Origin: an uncultured Ruminococcus sp.
GTDB taxonomy: Bacteria; Bacillota; Clostridia; Oscillospirales; Ruminococcaceae
Assembly: GCA_902787365.1 (NCBI GenBank)
Contig: CADAGC010000016.1
Location: forward strand, 1-33,113
Length of the DNA: 33,113 nt
Direction: 5' to 3'
A program made the translations under genes and the position numbers. Shown here piece after piece: positions 15,504 to 23,462 of the stretch (position 1 is its first letter; each line of letters begins with the position of its first letter). The notes under the pieces were generated by a model. It made no database searches and had not been told where the DNA came from. It saw only the letters and a program-made list of their open reading frames with translations.

Positions 15504-16159
15504 ATCAGGAATTTGTGGTTAATCCCATAGACGATAGATATTTAGGAAACGTATGCGAGATAAGGAGCTTTGCAAATGACCTTATCGGCATAGGAATAAT
15601 AAAAGAGATAGGTGATGACTTTATCACCATAGGTGCAAGAGACTCGGAACTGCGGCTTTTTAACACCTTTCAGAAGATAAAGCTCAATATCTTCAATACA
15701 AAAGTCGGCTTTACGGTAATTATCTGCGAGGTGCTGGCGTCTACAAGAAAGATGCTCAGAGTTGTTTCGCCCATAAAGATAGTTGACCACGAAAGGCGGC
15801 AGGGCTTCAGAGTATCGGTAGACATGCACGCTAGGATATCAGTAAGCCGTGAAAAGCTCGAAAACGGCGAGTATGAGGACTTGCAGGTGGTATGGATAAA
15901 GGATATGTCTATCTGCGGGCTTAAGATACAGTCTAACCAGAAATACATACTTGGGCAGATAGTGTGGCTTTCATTCGAGCTTGATGAGCGCACAAGGCTG
16001 ACTGTCAAGGCGCAGTTTGTCAGAGACAATGGCGTTGACGGCAAGGACAATATGCACGAATATGGCATAAAGCTGCTTTTTGACAAGGAGGAGGACACCG
16101 ACAAGCTGTGCTCATACCTTTTCAAGGCGCAGAGAGAGCAAAGCCGAAAAGTTAGATAA
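15500..16159 (+). CDS. PilZ domain protein, YcgR-like c-di-GMP receptor
   Basis: A 219-residue cytoplasmic protein. Residues ~1-90 resemble the YcgR N-terminal barrel and ~95-210 form a PilZ domain. The two c-di-GMP motifs are intact: RxxxR as R100-QGF-R104, and DxSxxG as D135-M-S137-IC-G140. YcgR-type proteins slow or bias the flagellar motor when c-di-GMP is high, by contacting MotA or the switch. Its ATG overlaps the fhlB stop (ATGA), so it is translated with the flagellar genes. It is the last clear member of the flagellar block; a sigma-A promoter for the next gene starts 15 bases on. Confidence 0.88.
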   Translation: MNQEFVVNPIDDRYLGNVCEIRSFANDLIGIGIIKEIGDDFITIGARDSELRLFNTFQKIKLNIFNTKVGFTVIICEVLASTRKMLRVVSPIKIVDHERRQGFRVSVDMHARISVSREKLENGEYEDLQVVWIKDMSICGLKIQSNQKYILGQIVWLSFELDERTRLTVKAQFVRDNGVDGKDNMHEYGIKLLFDKEEDTDKLCSYLFKAQREQSRKVR

Positions 16160-16174
16160 TGACCCTCGGGGTAT

Positions 16175-16203
16175 TTGACAAATTCAAGATTTTATAGTAT
16201 AAT
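16175..16203 (+). promoter_or_regulatory. Sigma-A promoter
   Basis: Perfect TTGACA (16175-16180), 17-base spacer, perfect TATAAT (16198-16203). It marks a new transcription unit after the flagellar genes and serves the GTG-started gene at 16249. Confidence 0.85.
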
Positions 16204-16248
16204 ATAAGTTGGACAAGAATCATCACTGGAAAAGAGGTGAAGCAGCAG

Positions 16249-16749
16249 GTGAAGAGAAGAATAATCATAAGTATATGTGCGGCGGTGTTCATGTTCGGCA
16301 TTATCGGCATACTTAATCGCACGCCGACAGTCACGGTGGGCGTTGTCACCCTGGCCGAGGGCGCCGAGGAGAGAGAGCTTAAAGGCTATGAGATATCGAC
16401 CCTAAGAAACGGCGAGACTACCCGCACCGAGGAAGAGCCCAGCATAAAAGACCTTGCTGCCGAGCTTACATCAGTCGAGCAGGAGGTAATGAAGAATAAC
16501 TCTGACGCTGCTGTTCACGTTAATACCAATATGAGCGTAGCCTTTGCGGGCGGCAAGTATGTTGACGACGTGACCTATACGGTGTTCTCAACAAGCGGCG
16601 AGATGATATCAAACCCTGCTGCACAGCTGAACATTCCCACCAAGGATATTGATTCCTGCGTGGTAAGGGTAGACGTAAAATGGGGCAGACCAAAGAACTA
16701 CAAGGAATACTATTATTTCTTCAGAATTGATTATGATAAGCAGGCTTAA
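16249..16749 (+). CDS. Unknown membrane-anchored small protein
   Basis: A 166-residue protein with a single N-terminal membrane helix or uncleaved signal (KRRIIISICAAVFMFGIIGI) and an extracytoplasmic remainder rich in Thr, Glu and Val. I do not recognise the family. A GTG at 16237 is also in frame, but GAGGTGAA (16234-16241) would then be inside the gene; it lies 7-8 bases before GTG 16249, which is preferred. The gene has its own promoter and a terminator right after the stop, so it is monocistronic. No link to motility beyond adjacency. Confidence 0.75.
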   Translation: MKRRIIISICAAVFMFGIIGILNRTPTVTVGVVTLAEGAEERELKGYEISTLRNGETTRTEEEPSIKDLAAELTSVEQEVMKNNSDAAVHVNTNMSVAFAGGKYVDDVTYTVFSTSGEMISNPAAQLNIPTKDIDSCVVRVDVKWGRPKNYKEYYYFFRIDYDKQA

Positions 16750-16787
16750 AAGCACTTACGGCTCGTGAGAGTGGTAGGTGCTTTTTT
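16750..16787 (+). terminator. Intrinsic terminator
   Basis: AAGCACTTAC (16750-16759) pairs with GTAGGTGCTT (16774-16783) with one G-U pair, followed by a T-run. It starts at the base after the stop codon of the upstream gene. Confidence 0.85.
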
Positions 16788-16859
16788 GGTGCTCGCATTT
16801 TAGCATATCTCAATAAAAAAATCCCTTGATTTTTGGCGTCTTTTTTGTCGCAAAATGCC

Positions 16860-16888
16860 TTGACAAGCGGGGATTATTGTAGTATAAT
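16860..16888 (+). promoter_or_regulatory. Sigma-A promoter of the symporter gene
   Basis: Perfect TTGACA (16860-16865), 17-base spacer, perfect TATAAT (16883-16888). Transcription would start near 16895, leaving a leader of about 148 bases. Confidence 0.87.
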
Positions 16889-16894
16889 AGAAAA

Positions 16895-17042
16895 GTGCTT
16901 TAGCGATTAAAAGCATAAAAACGCTAAATCGCAAAAGCCGGATCAAACTATATTAAAAATCCCCCATATTTGCTTTGGGCTGCCCTGCTGTAGGGGCAAG
17001 GCGGCCTGCATAAGCGGGGAATAAAGGCAGGTAGAAATAAAA
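16895..17042 (+). other. Structured 5' leader of the symporter mRNA
   Basis: TTTAGCG (16899-16905) can pair with CGCTAAA (16922-16928), or instead GCGATT (16903-16908) with AATCGC (16927-16932); the two overlap and exclude each other. Further on TGCCC/GGGCA forms a hairpin. CCTGC (17005-17009) can pair with GCAGG (17027-17031), which is the only plausible ribosome site before ATG 17043. The leader could therefore control translation. It matches no riboswitch class I recognise. Confidence 0.35.
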
Positions 17043-18593
17043 ATGGTATTAAGGTGGATAGTTCTCTGCTTATACCTGATACTTATGGTGGGTATCGGCG
17101 TATACTACAGAAGAAAAACAGCAAGCGTTTCCGATTTCGTGCTTGGCGGCAGGGCGCTGGGGCCGTGGTTTACGGCATTTGCTTATGGCACAAGCTACTT
17201 CTCGGCGGTTATTTTCGTAGGCTATGCAGGCAAGTTCGGCTGGGCTTACGGCGTGGCTTCGACCTGGATAGGCATAGGCAACGCAGTTATCGGCTCGCTT
17301 ATGGCGTGGCTCATTCTCGGCAAGCGCACAAGAACGATGACAAAGCACTTAGACGCTAAGACAATGCCCGAGTTCTTTGAAAAGCGCTTCGGCTCAAAGA
17401 CGCTGAAAACAGTTTCGGCGCTCATTATCTTCATATTCCTTATCCCCTACACAGCTTCCGTTTATAACGGCCTTTCAAGACTTTTTGAAAAGAGCTTCAA
17501 TATCGACTATGAATGGTGTATAGTGGCTATGGCTATATTCACCGCAGTTTATGTTATTATGGGCGGCTATAAGGCTACAGCCCTCAATGACTTCATTCAG
17601 GGTATCATAATGCTCATAGGTATTGCGGCTGTAGTTGTGGCTGTGCTCAAAGTTCACGGCGGCTTCAGCGGCTCTATGGAGGCTATGGGTCTTATCCCCG
17701 ACAAGAACGGCAACACAGGCTCTTATAACTCAATCTTCGGCCCCGACCCGATAAACCTTGTGGGCGTTATTATCCTTACATCTTTGGGTACATGGGGTCT
17801 GCCCCAGATGGTGCAGAAGTTCTACGCTATCAAGGACGACAAGGCAGTTGTTACAGGTACGGTAGTATCTACAGTTTTCGCTGTAGTTGTTGCAGGCGGC
17901 TGCTACTTCCTTGGCGGCTTCGGCAGGCTGTTTATGGACGCAAACGACGCAGGCGCACCTGTTGAGGGCTTTGACGCTATCGTTCCCTCAATGATGGATT
18001 CGCTTTCAAGCGGACTGTTCGCACTTATCATAGTGCTCGTGCTCTCCGCTTCGATGTCTACACTTTCATCACTCGTTTTAACATCAAGCTCAACGCTCAC
18101 TATCGACCTTATCAAGCCTATCAAGAAGAATATGGACGAAAAGGAAGAAGTTCGCATAATGAGGATATTCATAGCAGTATTCCTTCTTATCTCGGTAGCT
18201 ATCGCAGTTTACTCATTAAGAGGTGCAAAGCAGGATACTATGATAATCTCCTCGCTTATGGGCATTTCCTGGGGCGCACTTGCAGGCGCATTCTTGGCAC
18301 CCTTTATGTACGGCCTTTTCTGGAAGGGCGTTACAAAGGCCGCAGTTATGGCAAGCTTCATCTGCGGCGTGGGAATAACCACCGTGCATATGCTCATATA
18401 CACATTCGGCATCATCAAGGACGCACCCACAGACCTTGGCGGCTTAAACCTTGCATCGCCCGTTAACGCAGGCGCATTCACAATGCTCTTAGGCCTTGTG
18501 ATAGTTCCCGTTGTTAGCCTTATCACCAAGTCAAGCGACGAGGACAAGGCAAACACGGATGAGATGTTCAAGTGCTACGAGACTAATGCATAA
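17043..18593 (+). CDS. Sodium:solute symporter family transporter (SSS)
   Basis: A 516-residue integral membrane protein with about 13 hydrophobic segments. SSS features include YYRRKTASVSDFVLGGRALG after helix 1, TAFAYGTSYFSAVIFVGYAG (the second helix, with the Na+-site region), TMPEFFEKRFGS, GGYKATALNDFIQGIIMLIG, and LSASMSTLSSLVLTSSSTLT in helix 8. It resembles PutP/PanF-type carriers, but the substrate cannot be told. It is monocistronic: own promoter, structured leader, strong terminator. Its last codon and stop (GCA TAA) are formed by the left arm of repeat element E4. Confidence 0.9.
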   Translation: MVLRWIVLCLYLILMVGIGVYYRRKTASVSDFVLGGRALGPWFTAFAYGTSYFSAVIFVGYAGKFGWAYGVASTWIGIGNAVIGSLMAWLILGKRTRTMTKHLDAKTMPEFFEKRFGSKTLKTVSALIIFIFLIPYTASVYNGLSRLFEKSFNIDYEWCIVAMAIFTAVYVIMGGYKATALNDFIQGIIMLIGIAAVVVAVLKVHGGFSGSMEAMGLIPDKNGNTGSYNSIFGPDPINLVGVIILTSLGTWGLPQMVQKFYAIKDDKAVVTGTVVSTVFAVVVAGGCYFLGGFGRLFMDANDAGAPVEGFDAIVPSMMDSLSSGLFALIIVLVLSASMSTLSSLVLTSSSTLTIDLIKPIKKNMDEKEEVRIMRIFIAVFLLISVAIAVYSLRGAKQDTMIISSLMGISWGALAGAFLAPFMYGLFWKGVTKAAVMASFICGVGITTVHMLIYTFGIIKDAPTDLGGLNLASPVNAGAFTMLLGLVIVPVVSLITKSSDEDKANTDEMFKCYETNA

Positions 18594-18726
18594 TTAAGGT
18601 GTCCTGCTTCGCAGGAAGCATTTAAAAAAATCCCCCCGAAAATCACAGCGATTTTCGGGGGTTTTGTATACTATTTCGCCCGAATGGGCATCTGTCGGCG
18701 TGAGCCGATTCAATAATTATGCATTA
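18584..18726. repeat. Heptad-bounded hairpin element E4 (between convergent genes)
   Basis: 143 bp with one TAATGCA unit per end: TAATGCATAATT at the left, AATTATGCATTA at the right. Internal modules are TCCTGC-TTC-GCAGGA, a strong terminator hairpin (18633-18661), GCCC-GAAT-GGGC and TCGGC-GTGA-GCCGA. The last two match E3 almost base for base. The element encodes the C-terminal ends of both neighbours: Asn-Ala-stop of the symporter and Met-His-Asn-Tyr-stop of the cyclase on the other strand. Confidence 0.78.
18632..18666. terminator. Bidirectional intrinsic terminator inside E4
   Basis: CCCCCGAAAATC (18633-18644) pairs perfectly with GATTTTCGGGGG (18650-18661) over a 5-base loop. TTTT follows on the plus strand and an A-run (18624-18630) precedes it, giving a U-run for the minus strand. 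It serves the convergent symporter and cyclase genes. Confidence 0.92.
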
Positions 18727-19300
18727 GAAAAGCTCTGCACGGCGCACCGTCACAGCCGCCTAAGTTTAAGGGGGCGGCGCTCAGGAAATACTTGCCCTCG
18801 GCCACCTTGTCAAGCACGATGCCCTCAAGCAGGGTGATGCCCTTGCCCAACAGGATAAGATGCACCTCTTTCGGCGCATTCTCGGGGCCTACTGTCTGGC
18901 TCTCGTTGCCTATGAGCAGTATGCCCGACGCCGCAAACACCCTTGCCGCCTCTGCCGTGACTGTCGCCCTGCCCGCTATGAGTATGCGCTTGTCGGCGTT
19001 CACGGCGGCGGCTTTTTGCATTATAAGCTGTGCGTCCTGCGCCGTAACATCGCCCTCGTGCCTTGCGACATAGCAGTCGCCCACGTAGGGGGCAAGCCCC
19101 ATCCGGTCTATCGTTTTGCCGTCTTGCAGAAAGTGAAAGGGCGCATCAACGTGTGTGCCGTTGTGGGCGCACATCGAGAGGTTTGTGAGATTGCATACGT
19201 CGCCCTGCTCGACGCTCATAGCCCGCTCCATAACAGGCGGCTCGTCGCCCGGGAATACCTTGCAGGAAAAAACCTCCTGCGATATGTCGATTATTTGCAT
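18710..19300 (-). CDS. Cyclase family protein (kynurenine formamidase-like metal hydrolase)
   Basis: A 196-residue protein with the metal-binding signature HNGTHVDAPFHF at about residues 46-57, and the later LLEGIVLDKV whose Glu aligns with the catalytic Glu of the family. The family hydrolyses N-formylkynurenine or related amides and uses Mn2+ or Zn2+; the substrate here is unknown. AGGGGTG precedes the ATG. No clear promoter was seen, and a terminator hairpin separates it from the upstream mutS-like gene. The last residues, MHNY, and the stop come from repeat element E4, so the original C-terminus may have been different. Confidence 0.88.
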   Translation of the reverse strand: MQIIDISQEVFSCKVFPGDEPPVMERAMSVEQGDVCNLTNLSMCAHNGTHVDAPFHFLQDGKTIDRMGLAPYVGDCYVARHEGDVTAQDAQLIMQKAAAVNADKRILIAGRATVTAEAARVFAASGILLIGNESQTVGPENAPKEVHLILLGKGITLLEGIVLDKVAEGKYFLSAAPLNLGGCDGAPCRAFLMHNY

Positions 19301-19362
19301 TGTATCACCCCTGCTACTTTTAGCATATATCAGAATTAGTGTTGTTTTGCACCGTCGAATGA

Positions 19363-19404
19363 AACCCCTCCGGCATCGCCACTCGTAGCCGTGACGGAGG
19401 GGTT
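19363..19404 (-). terminator. Terminator-like hairpin after the MutS-related gene
   Basis: AACCCCTCCG (19363-19372) pairs perfectly with CGGAGGGGTT (19395-19404), with an inner GGC/GCC region. On the minus strand it starts at the stop codon of the MutS-related gene and is followed by TTTCATT, a weak U-run. Confidence 0.65.
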
Positions 19405-21113
19405 CAACCGTTCATCTTCTTCGCCCGCTTTTTGAGGGCTTCAAAGTCAAGGCCGTATTTCTCGAAAATGGTGTTTGCATAGCTGTGATTGCCGGGCAGT
19501 CCCCTGACTATCTTGTAAAGCCGCTTGCCCGAGCTTTCGTCAACCGAGACGGTTATGCTGTCTATCTTGGTGTTTAGCTCGTCGCTGTCGTTGAGTTCAA
19601 GCGCCTTGGGTGCAATATCCACAAGATGTGTCGCAAACACCCCACGCACGCCGAGTATGGCGAAGATATTCACCAGCGAAACCGCTATGTCAACGCACTC
19701 TCTCGGGGTGGTGCTCTGAATGGATTCGTTCATCAAAAGCAGACTGTGATTGGTGATGACCTCTGAGATGTCCTTGAATTCCTTTATCTCGGTGGTGAAG
19801 CGTGAGGCGTCTATGCCCTTTTGCTCCTCTTTCGGGAAGTGGGTGTATATCATATCGCAAAGGGAAAGCTCGCATTCGCTTGCAGGCACATAAAGCCCTG
19901 CCTGCGCCATTAACTGGCAAAGCCCCACCGCACGCACGAATGTGGTCTTGCCGCCGTTGTTGGCACCCGTGAGTATGTAAAAGCCTGCATTCTCGTCAAA
20001 GGTTATGTCGTTTGTGATTACCTCACGCTGCTCCTTGTGGGATATGTTGTAAATTGAGGCTTCGCTGAAATATATGGGGTCGAATATGCCTTTTATGACC
20101 GCCCTGCGCTCATTCATTGGCAGAATCTTCGGGCGGCACATAGCAAGGCCTTTGGTCTTGGCGTTCTTTATCATAGCGATAATGCCCATATAGTAGTCAA
20201 GCTGATACTCGATAGCGTAGATGTCCTTAAAGCCTATCGCCTTGTAGTCGTCAAGGGCGTCATCAACAAGCTCGACGTATTTTTTTGTTATAAAGTCAAG
20301 CTCTTCAAACAGCGCCTTTTCGGAAGGGTTAACGTCCTTGTCCTTGCTGTTTTTGTCGTTATTCTCATAGACATAGCGCTGCTTAAGGCCGCCCATTACG
20401 TTTTTGTCGCTGAATTTCGCCCCACGGTAGATTATGCGGTCAAGCACGGTGGGCTTCTGGGTGTATTCCTTGTCGCTTATCTCAACAAGCCCTGCCGATA
20501 CGGGTATGAGGTCTTCGTTCAGGTTGATAGCCACCAGCACGCTCTTAATCCTGCTTTTTATGGTGGCTCGCAGCTCCTTGACGTCCTCGCAGAGGGATTT
20601 ATAGTGCTTATCGTTATAGCACCTCTCGAAGAAATCAAGCATCTTTTTAACGCCCTGCGACTTGGCCGAACTGCCCCTGCGCTCGCTGAAACTATGCATA
20701 AGCTCTATGCACTCGATATACGCTTCAAACGACGTCACCGCCGCATCAAGTGTGGTGAACGAGGTAGGGGAGGATATTTTGTAGATATTCTCCTTGTCGT
20801 TGTCGATAAGAATGCGCACTATCTTCTTCAGCATATCGGCAAGCTCGGGCATTTTGAGCAGGTCGTCTATAACGTCAAGGCGGTAGTTTATCGTTTCCTC
20901 ATCATCGCAAAGTTCGGTGAGTATCTGCTGCACCTTGTAGGCGTTTGAATTGCATATCAGCTTTGAGAGGGTGTCGAGCATCATATCGCTTATGAGCAGG
21001 TCGGTCTGCTCGGCGTTTTTTGTGCGCCTGCGCTGTAGTTCTATCCGCTTGGTGGGCGAGGGGTAGAGCAGGTCGATAGCAGGCGCTCTTTCGTTTACAG
21101 TATCAGGCCGCAT
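19404..21113 (-). CDS. MutS-related ATPase without mismatch-recognition domain
   Basis: A 569-residue protein. The first ~340 residues are helical (lever/clamp-like) and carry no mismatch-binding domain. The ATPase core has Walker A TGANNGGKTTF at about residues 380-390, a signature-like block SRFTTEIKEFKDISEVI, and a Walker B region LLLMNESIQSTT at about 458-469. It ends with a switch-like ATHLVD. The usual Asp-Glu of Walker B reads Asn-Glu, which I recall as common in this Clostridia MutS-related group. The role is probably not classical mismatch repair. It starts 3 bases after the alcohol dehydrogenase stop, hence one operon. Confidence 0.85.
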   Translation of the reverse strand: MRPDTVNERAPAIDLLYPSPTKRIELQRRRTKNAEQTDLLISDMMLDTLSKLICNSNAYKVQQILTELCDDEETINYRLDVIDDLLKMPELADMLKKIVRILIDNDKENIYKISSPTSFTTLDAAVTSFEAYIECIELMHSFSERRGSSAKSQGVKKMLDFFERCYNDKHYKSLCEDVKELRATIKSRIKSVLVAINLNEDLIPVSAGLVEISDKEYTQKPTVLDRIIYRGAKFSDKNVMGGLKQRYVYENNDKNSKDKDVNPSEKALFEELDFITKKYVELVDDALDDYKAIGFKDIYAIEYQLDYYMGIIAMIKNAKTKGLAMCRPKILPMNERRAVIKGIFDPIYFSEASIYNISHKEQREVITNDITFDENAGFYILTGANNGGKTTFVRAVGLCQLMAQAGLYVPASECELSLCDMIYTHFPKEEQKGIDASRFTTEIKEFKDISEVITNHSLLLMNESIQSTTPRECVDIAVSLVNIFAILGVRGVFATHLVDIAPKALELNDSDELNTKIDSITVSVDESSGKRLYKIVRGLPGNHSYANTIFEKYGLDFEALKKRAKKMNG

Positions 21114-21116
21114 AGC

Positions 21117-22298
21117 TTACAGGGTGGCCTTTGCGGCTATCTTGTAGATAGCTTCTACTGCTGCTTTGTCAAGCTCAACAAAGCCCCCACGCTTGCCGTC
21201 GCCCACGCCCAGCTTTTCTATCAGCTTGGGTATGTCCTCTTCCTTGGCGCCAAGCTCTGTAAAGTTTATCGGCATACCGATGTTATGCAAAAATGTGCGG
21301 AATGCCTTTATGCCCTCAAGCGCCGTAGCTTCGGGGTCGGCAAAATTCATCTTGCAGCCGAATACACGGGTCGCCATTTGGCAAAAGCGCATAACATCGT
21401 GCGAATGCACATACTCCATCCACGCAGGCATAATAACAGCAAGGCCTGCGCCGTGCGCAACGTCATAAAGCCCCGAAAGCTCGTGCTCTAAGCCGTGCGA
21501 GTTCCAGTCCTGCTGCCTGCCGACGCCGACAATGTTGTTGTGAGCCACCATTCCTGCCCACATGATGTTTGCTCTTGCGTGGTAGTTGTTTGGGTCTTTG
21601 ATAACACGGGGCGTTTCCTTTACCATTGTCATCAGAACAGCTTCACAAAGTCTGTCGGTTATCTCAACTTCGGTGGTATTTGTGAAGTATCTCTCAAAAA
21701 CGTGTGCCATTATATCGGTAGCGCCGCAGGCTGTCTGATATGCAGGAAGAGTCTGCGTAAGCTCAGGGTCGAGCACCGAGAACTTAGGCCTTATAAGGTC
21801 TGAGCCTGCGCCACGCTTTAGCATACCCTCTTCCTTGGTGATGACAGAGTTGCCCGAGCCCTCGCTGCCTGCCGCAGCGATCGTAAGCACTGTTCCTACG
21901 GGCAGGGCTTTCTGAATCTGCGCCTTGCCGCAGTAGTGATCCCAGAAATCGCCGTCATAGAGCGCACCTACAGCTATAGCCTTAGATGAGTCGATGACCG
22001 AGCCGCCGCCAACTGCAAGTATAAAGTCAACGCCCTCGCTCTTTGCAAGCTCTATGCCCTTGTAAACGAGCGTGTCACGGGGGTTTGGCTTAACGCCGCC
22101 CAGCTCGAAGAAAGTCAGCCCGCTGTCTGTCAGAGAAGCCTTTACCCTGTCGATAAGCCCGCTCTTGACTGCCGAGCCGCCGCCGTAATGAATGAGCACT
22201 CGGCTGCCGCCGTGCTTTTTAACGAGCCTGCCGCACTCGCTCTCTCTGCCTTTACCAAAAACAAACTCGGTAGGGCTGTAAAAATCAAAATCCAACAT
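21117..22298 (-). CDS. Iron-containing alcohol dehydrogenase (BdhA/YugJ-like butanol dehydrogenase)
   Basis: A 393-residue group III alcohol dehydrogenase. It has the NAD(P)-binding GGGSVIDSSKAIAVGALY at about residues 94-111 and iron-ligand regions ATDIMAHVFE, HGLEHELSGLYDVAHGAGLA and WMEYVH. It reduces aldehydes to alcohols, likely with NADPH, in fermentative redox balance. The frame extends to a TTG at 22316, but AAAGGA lies about 9 bases before the ATG at 22298, and MLDFDFYSPTEFVFGKG is the family's usual start. It has a sigma-A promoter and is the first gene of an operon with the MutS-related ATPase. Confidence 0.92.
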   Translation of the reverse strand: MLDFDFYSPTEFVFGKGRESECGRLVKKHGGSRVLIHYGGGSAVKSGLIDRVKASLTDSGLTFFELGGVKPNPRDTLVYKGIELAKSEGVDFILAVGGGSVIDSSKAIAVGALYDGDFWDHYCGKAQIQKALPVGTVLTIAAAGSEGSGNSVITKEEGMLKRGAGSDLIRPKFSVLDPELTQTLPAYQTACGATDIMAHVFERYFTNTTEVEITDRLCEAVLMTMVKETPRVIKDPNNYHARANIMWAGMVAHNNIVGVGRQQDWNSHGLEHELSGLYDVAHGAGLAVIMPAWMEYVHSHDVMRFCQMATRVFGCKMNFADPEATALEGIKAFRTFLHNIGMPINFTELGAKEEDIPKLIEKLGVGDGKRGGFVELDKAAVEAIYKIAAKATL

Positions 22299-22334
22299 AA
22301 AAATCATTCCTTTCAATATTTTTGGGTTTGACTT

Positions 22335-22363
22335 ATTATAGCATTTTTGAGAAGATTAGTCAA
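22335..22363 (-). promoter_or_regulatory. Sigma-A promoter of the alcohol dehydrogenase operon
   Basis: Reading the minus strand: TTGACT (22363-22358), 17-base spacer, TATAAT (22340-22335). It lies 37 bases upstream of the ATG. Confidence 0.8.
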
Positions 22364-22434
22364 TTAATAATTCTATTGTATTTATGATTTATCATAGCGA
22401 CGGGGCATAAGCCCGGAACTGCTGTCGTCTTAGT

Positions 22435-22473
22435 AAAAAAGAGACAAGTGCCGTATCGGCTCTTGCCTCTTAT
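22435..22473 (-). terminator. Intrinsic terminator after serine acetyltransferase
   Basis: On the minus strand AAGAGGCAAGAGCCG pairs with CGGCACTTGTCTCTT over an ATA loop with a few mismatches, followed by a T-run. It begins about 10 bases after the stop codon at 22483. Confidence 0.8.
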
Positions 22474-22482
22474 CCTGTAATA

Positions 22483-23445
22483 TCAAATAATATAGAACCA
22501 CTCCGCTTCCTCGTCGATGCTGCATTGTTCGACGGGGTGCTTTGAGTCGTAGTTGTAGCGAAGCTCCTGGTTCTTGATAGAAACCTTTGCGCCTGCCGCT
22601 ATGCTCTTTGTGATGAATGCGTTACCGCCTATTACAACGTCACGGCCTATCACCGTGTCGCCGCCGAGGATAGAAGCGCCAGAGTATATCGTCACGTTGT
22701 CCATAATGGTCGGGTGGCGCTTTTTGTTTCTAAGGCTCTGCCCGCCCCTTGTGGAGAGAGCACCTAAGGTCACGCCCTGGTAAATCTTGACGTTGTCACC
22801 TATCTCGGTGGTCTCGCCTATAACTATGCCCGTGCCGTGGTCGATAAAGAAATACTTGCCGATAGATGCGCCGGGGTGAATGTCTATACCCGTCAGGCTG
22901 TGGGCGTGCTCGGTCATTATTCTCGGTATCATAGGCACACCCAGCAGGAAAAGCTCGTGGGCTATGCGGTTTACGAATATTGCATAAAGCCCGGGGTAGG
23001 AGTAGATTATCTCGTCTTTGTTGAATGCCGCAGGGTCGCCGTCAAAGCCTGCCTGTACGTCAGTCTCGATAAACGCCCTTATTTGGGGAATGCGCTCTAA
23101 GAATTCAAGAGCGAGTTCTGCGGCCTTGTCAAGCCTGCCCTGCTCGTCAAGGGCGGCGTATTTCTCGTCATAGCCGAGAACAAGGCTTATCTGCTTCTTT
23201 AGATTGAACATAACGTCCTCTAAAAGCATTGACAGCCCCGAGCGTCTTGTGTAGACCTTGTAGGTGTCGTTCTTGAAATGCCCCGGGAAGACGATTATCT
23301 GCAATTTGTTTAGCATATCTATGATGATTTTCTTGTCAGGCTGGTCGTAAGGGCAAGCCCCGTCTATCGTCCTGCCCTGCGAATAGTCATCGAGTATTGT
23401 TTTTGTCAGTTCTGTTATCTTTTGTGAGATCGTATCATCGCACAT
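22483..23445 (-). CDS. cysE: Serine O-acetyltransferase, EpsC type
   Basis: A 320-residue enzyme making O-acetylserine for cysteine synthesis. The helical N-terminal half is followed by a left-handed beta-helix of hexapeptide repeats with the active-site block TGIDIHPGASIGKYFFIDHG, then TGIVIGETTEIGDNVKIYQG and TLGALSTRG. The length (~310-320) and long N-terminus fit the EpsC subgroup rather than short CysE. A GTG at 23454 is in frame, but AAGGGG lies 8 bases before ATG 23445. Element E5 separates it from the upstream kinase-like gene; no promoter was found in the gap, so read-through from upstream is likely. Confidence 0.92.
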   Translation of the reverse strand: MCDDTISQKITELTKTILDDYSQGRTIDGACPYDQPDKKIIIDMLNKLQIIVFPGHFKNDTYKVYTRRSGLSMLLEDVMFNLKKQISLVLGYDEKYAALDEQGRLDKAAELALEFLERIPQIRAFIETDVQAGFDGDPAAFNKDEIIYSYPGLYAIFVNRIAHELFLLGVPMIPRIMTEHAHSLTGIDIHPGASIGKYFFIDHGTGIVIGETTEIGDNVKIYQGVTLGALSTRGGQSLRNKKRHPTIMDNVTIYSGASILGGDTVIGRDVVIGGNAFITKSIAAGAKVSIKNQELRYNYDSKHPVEQCSIDEEAEWFYII

Positions 23446-23462
23446 TGGTAGCACCCCTTCTA

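Noticed and set aside
15670..16125. 151-codon antisense frame over the PilZ gene
   Set aside because: The plus strand encodes a protein with both PilZ motifs and an ATGA overlap; the antisense product is Ser/Thr-rich nonsense typical of shadows.
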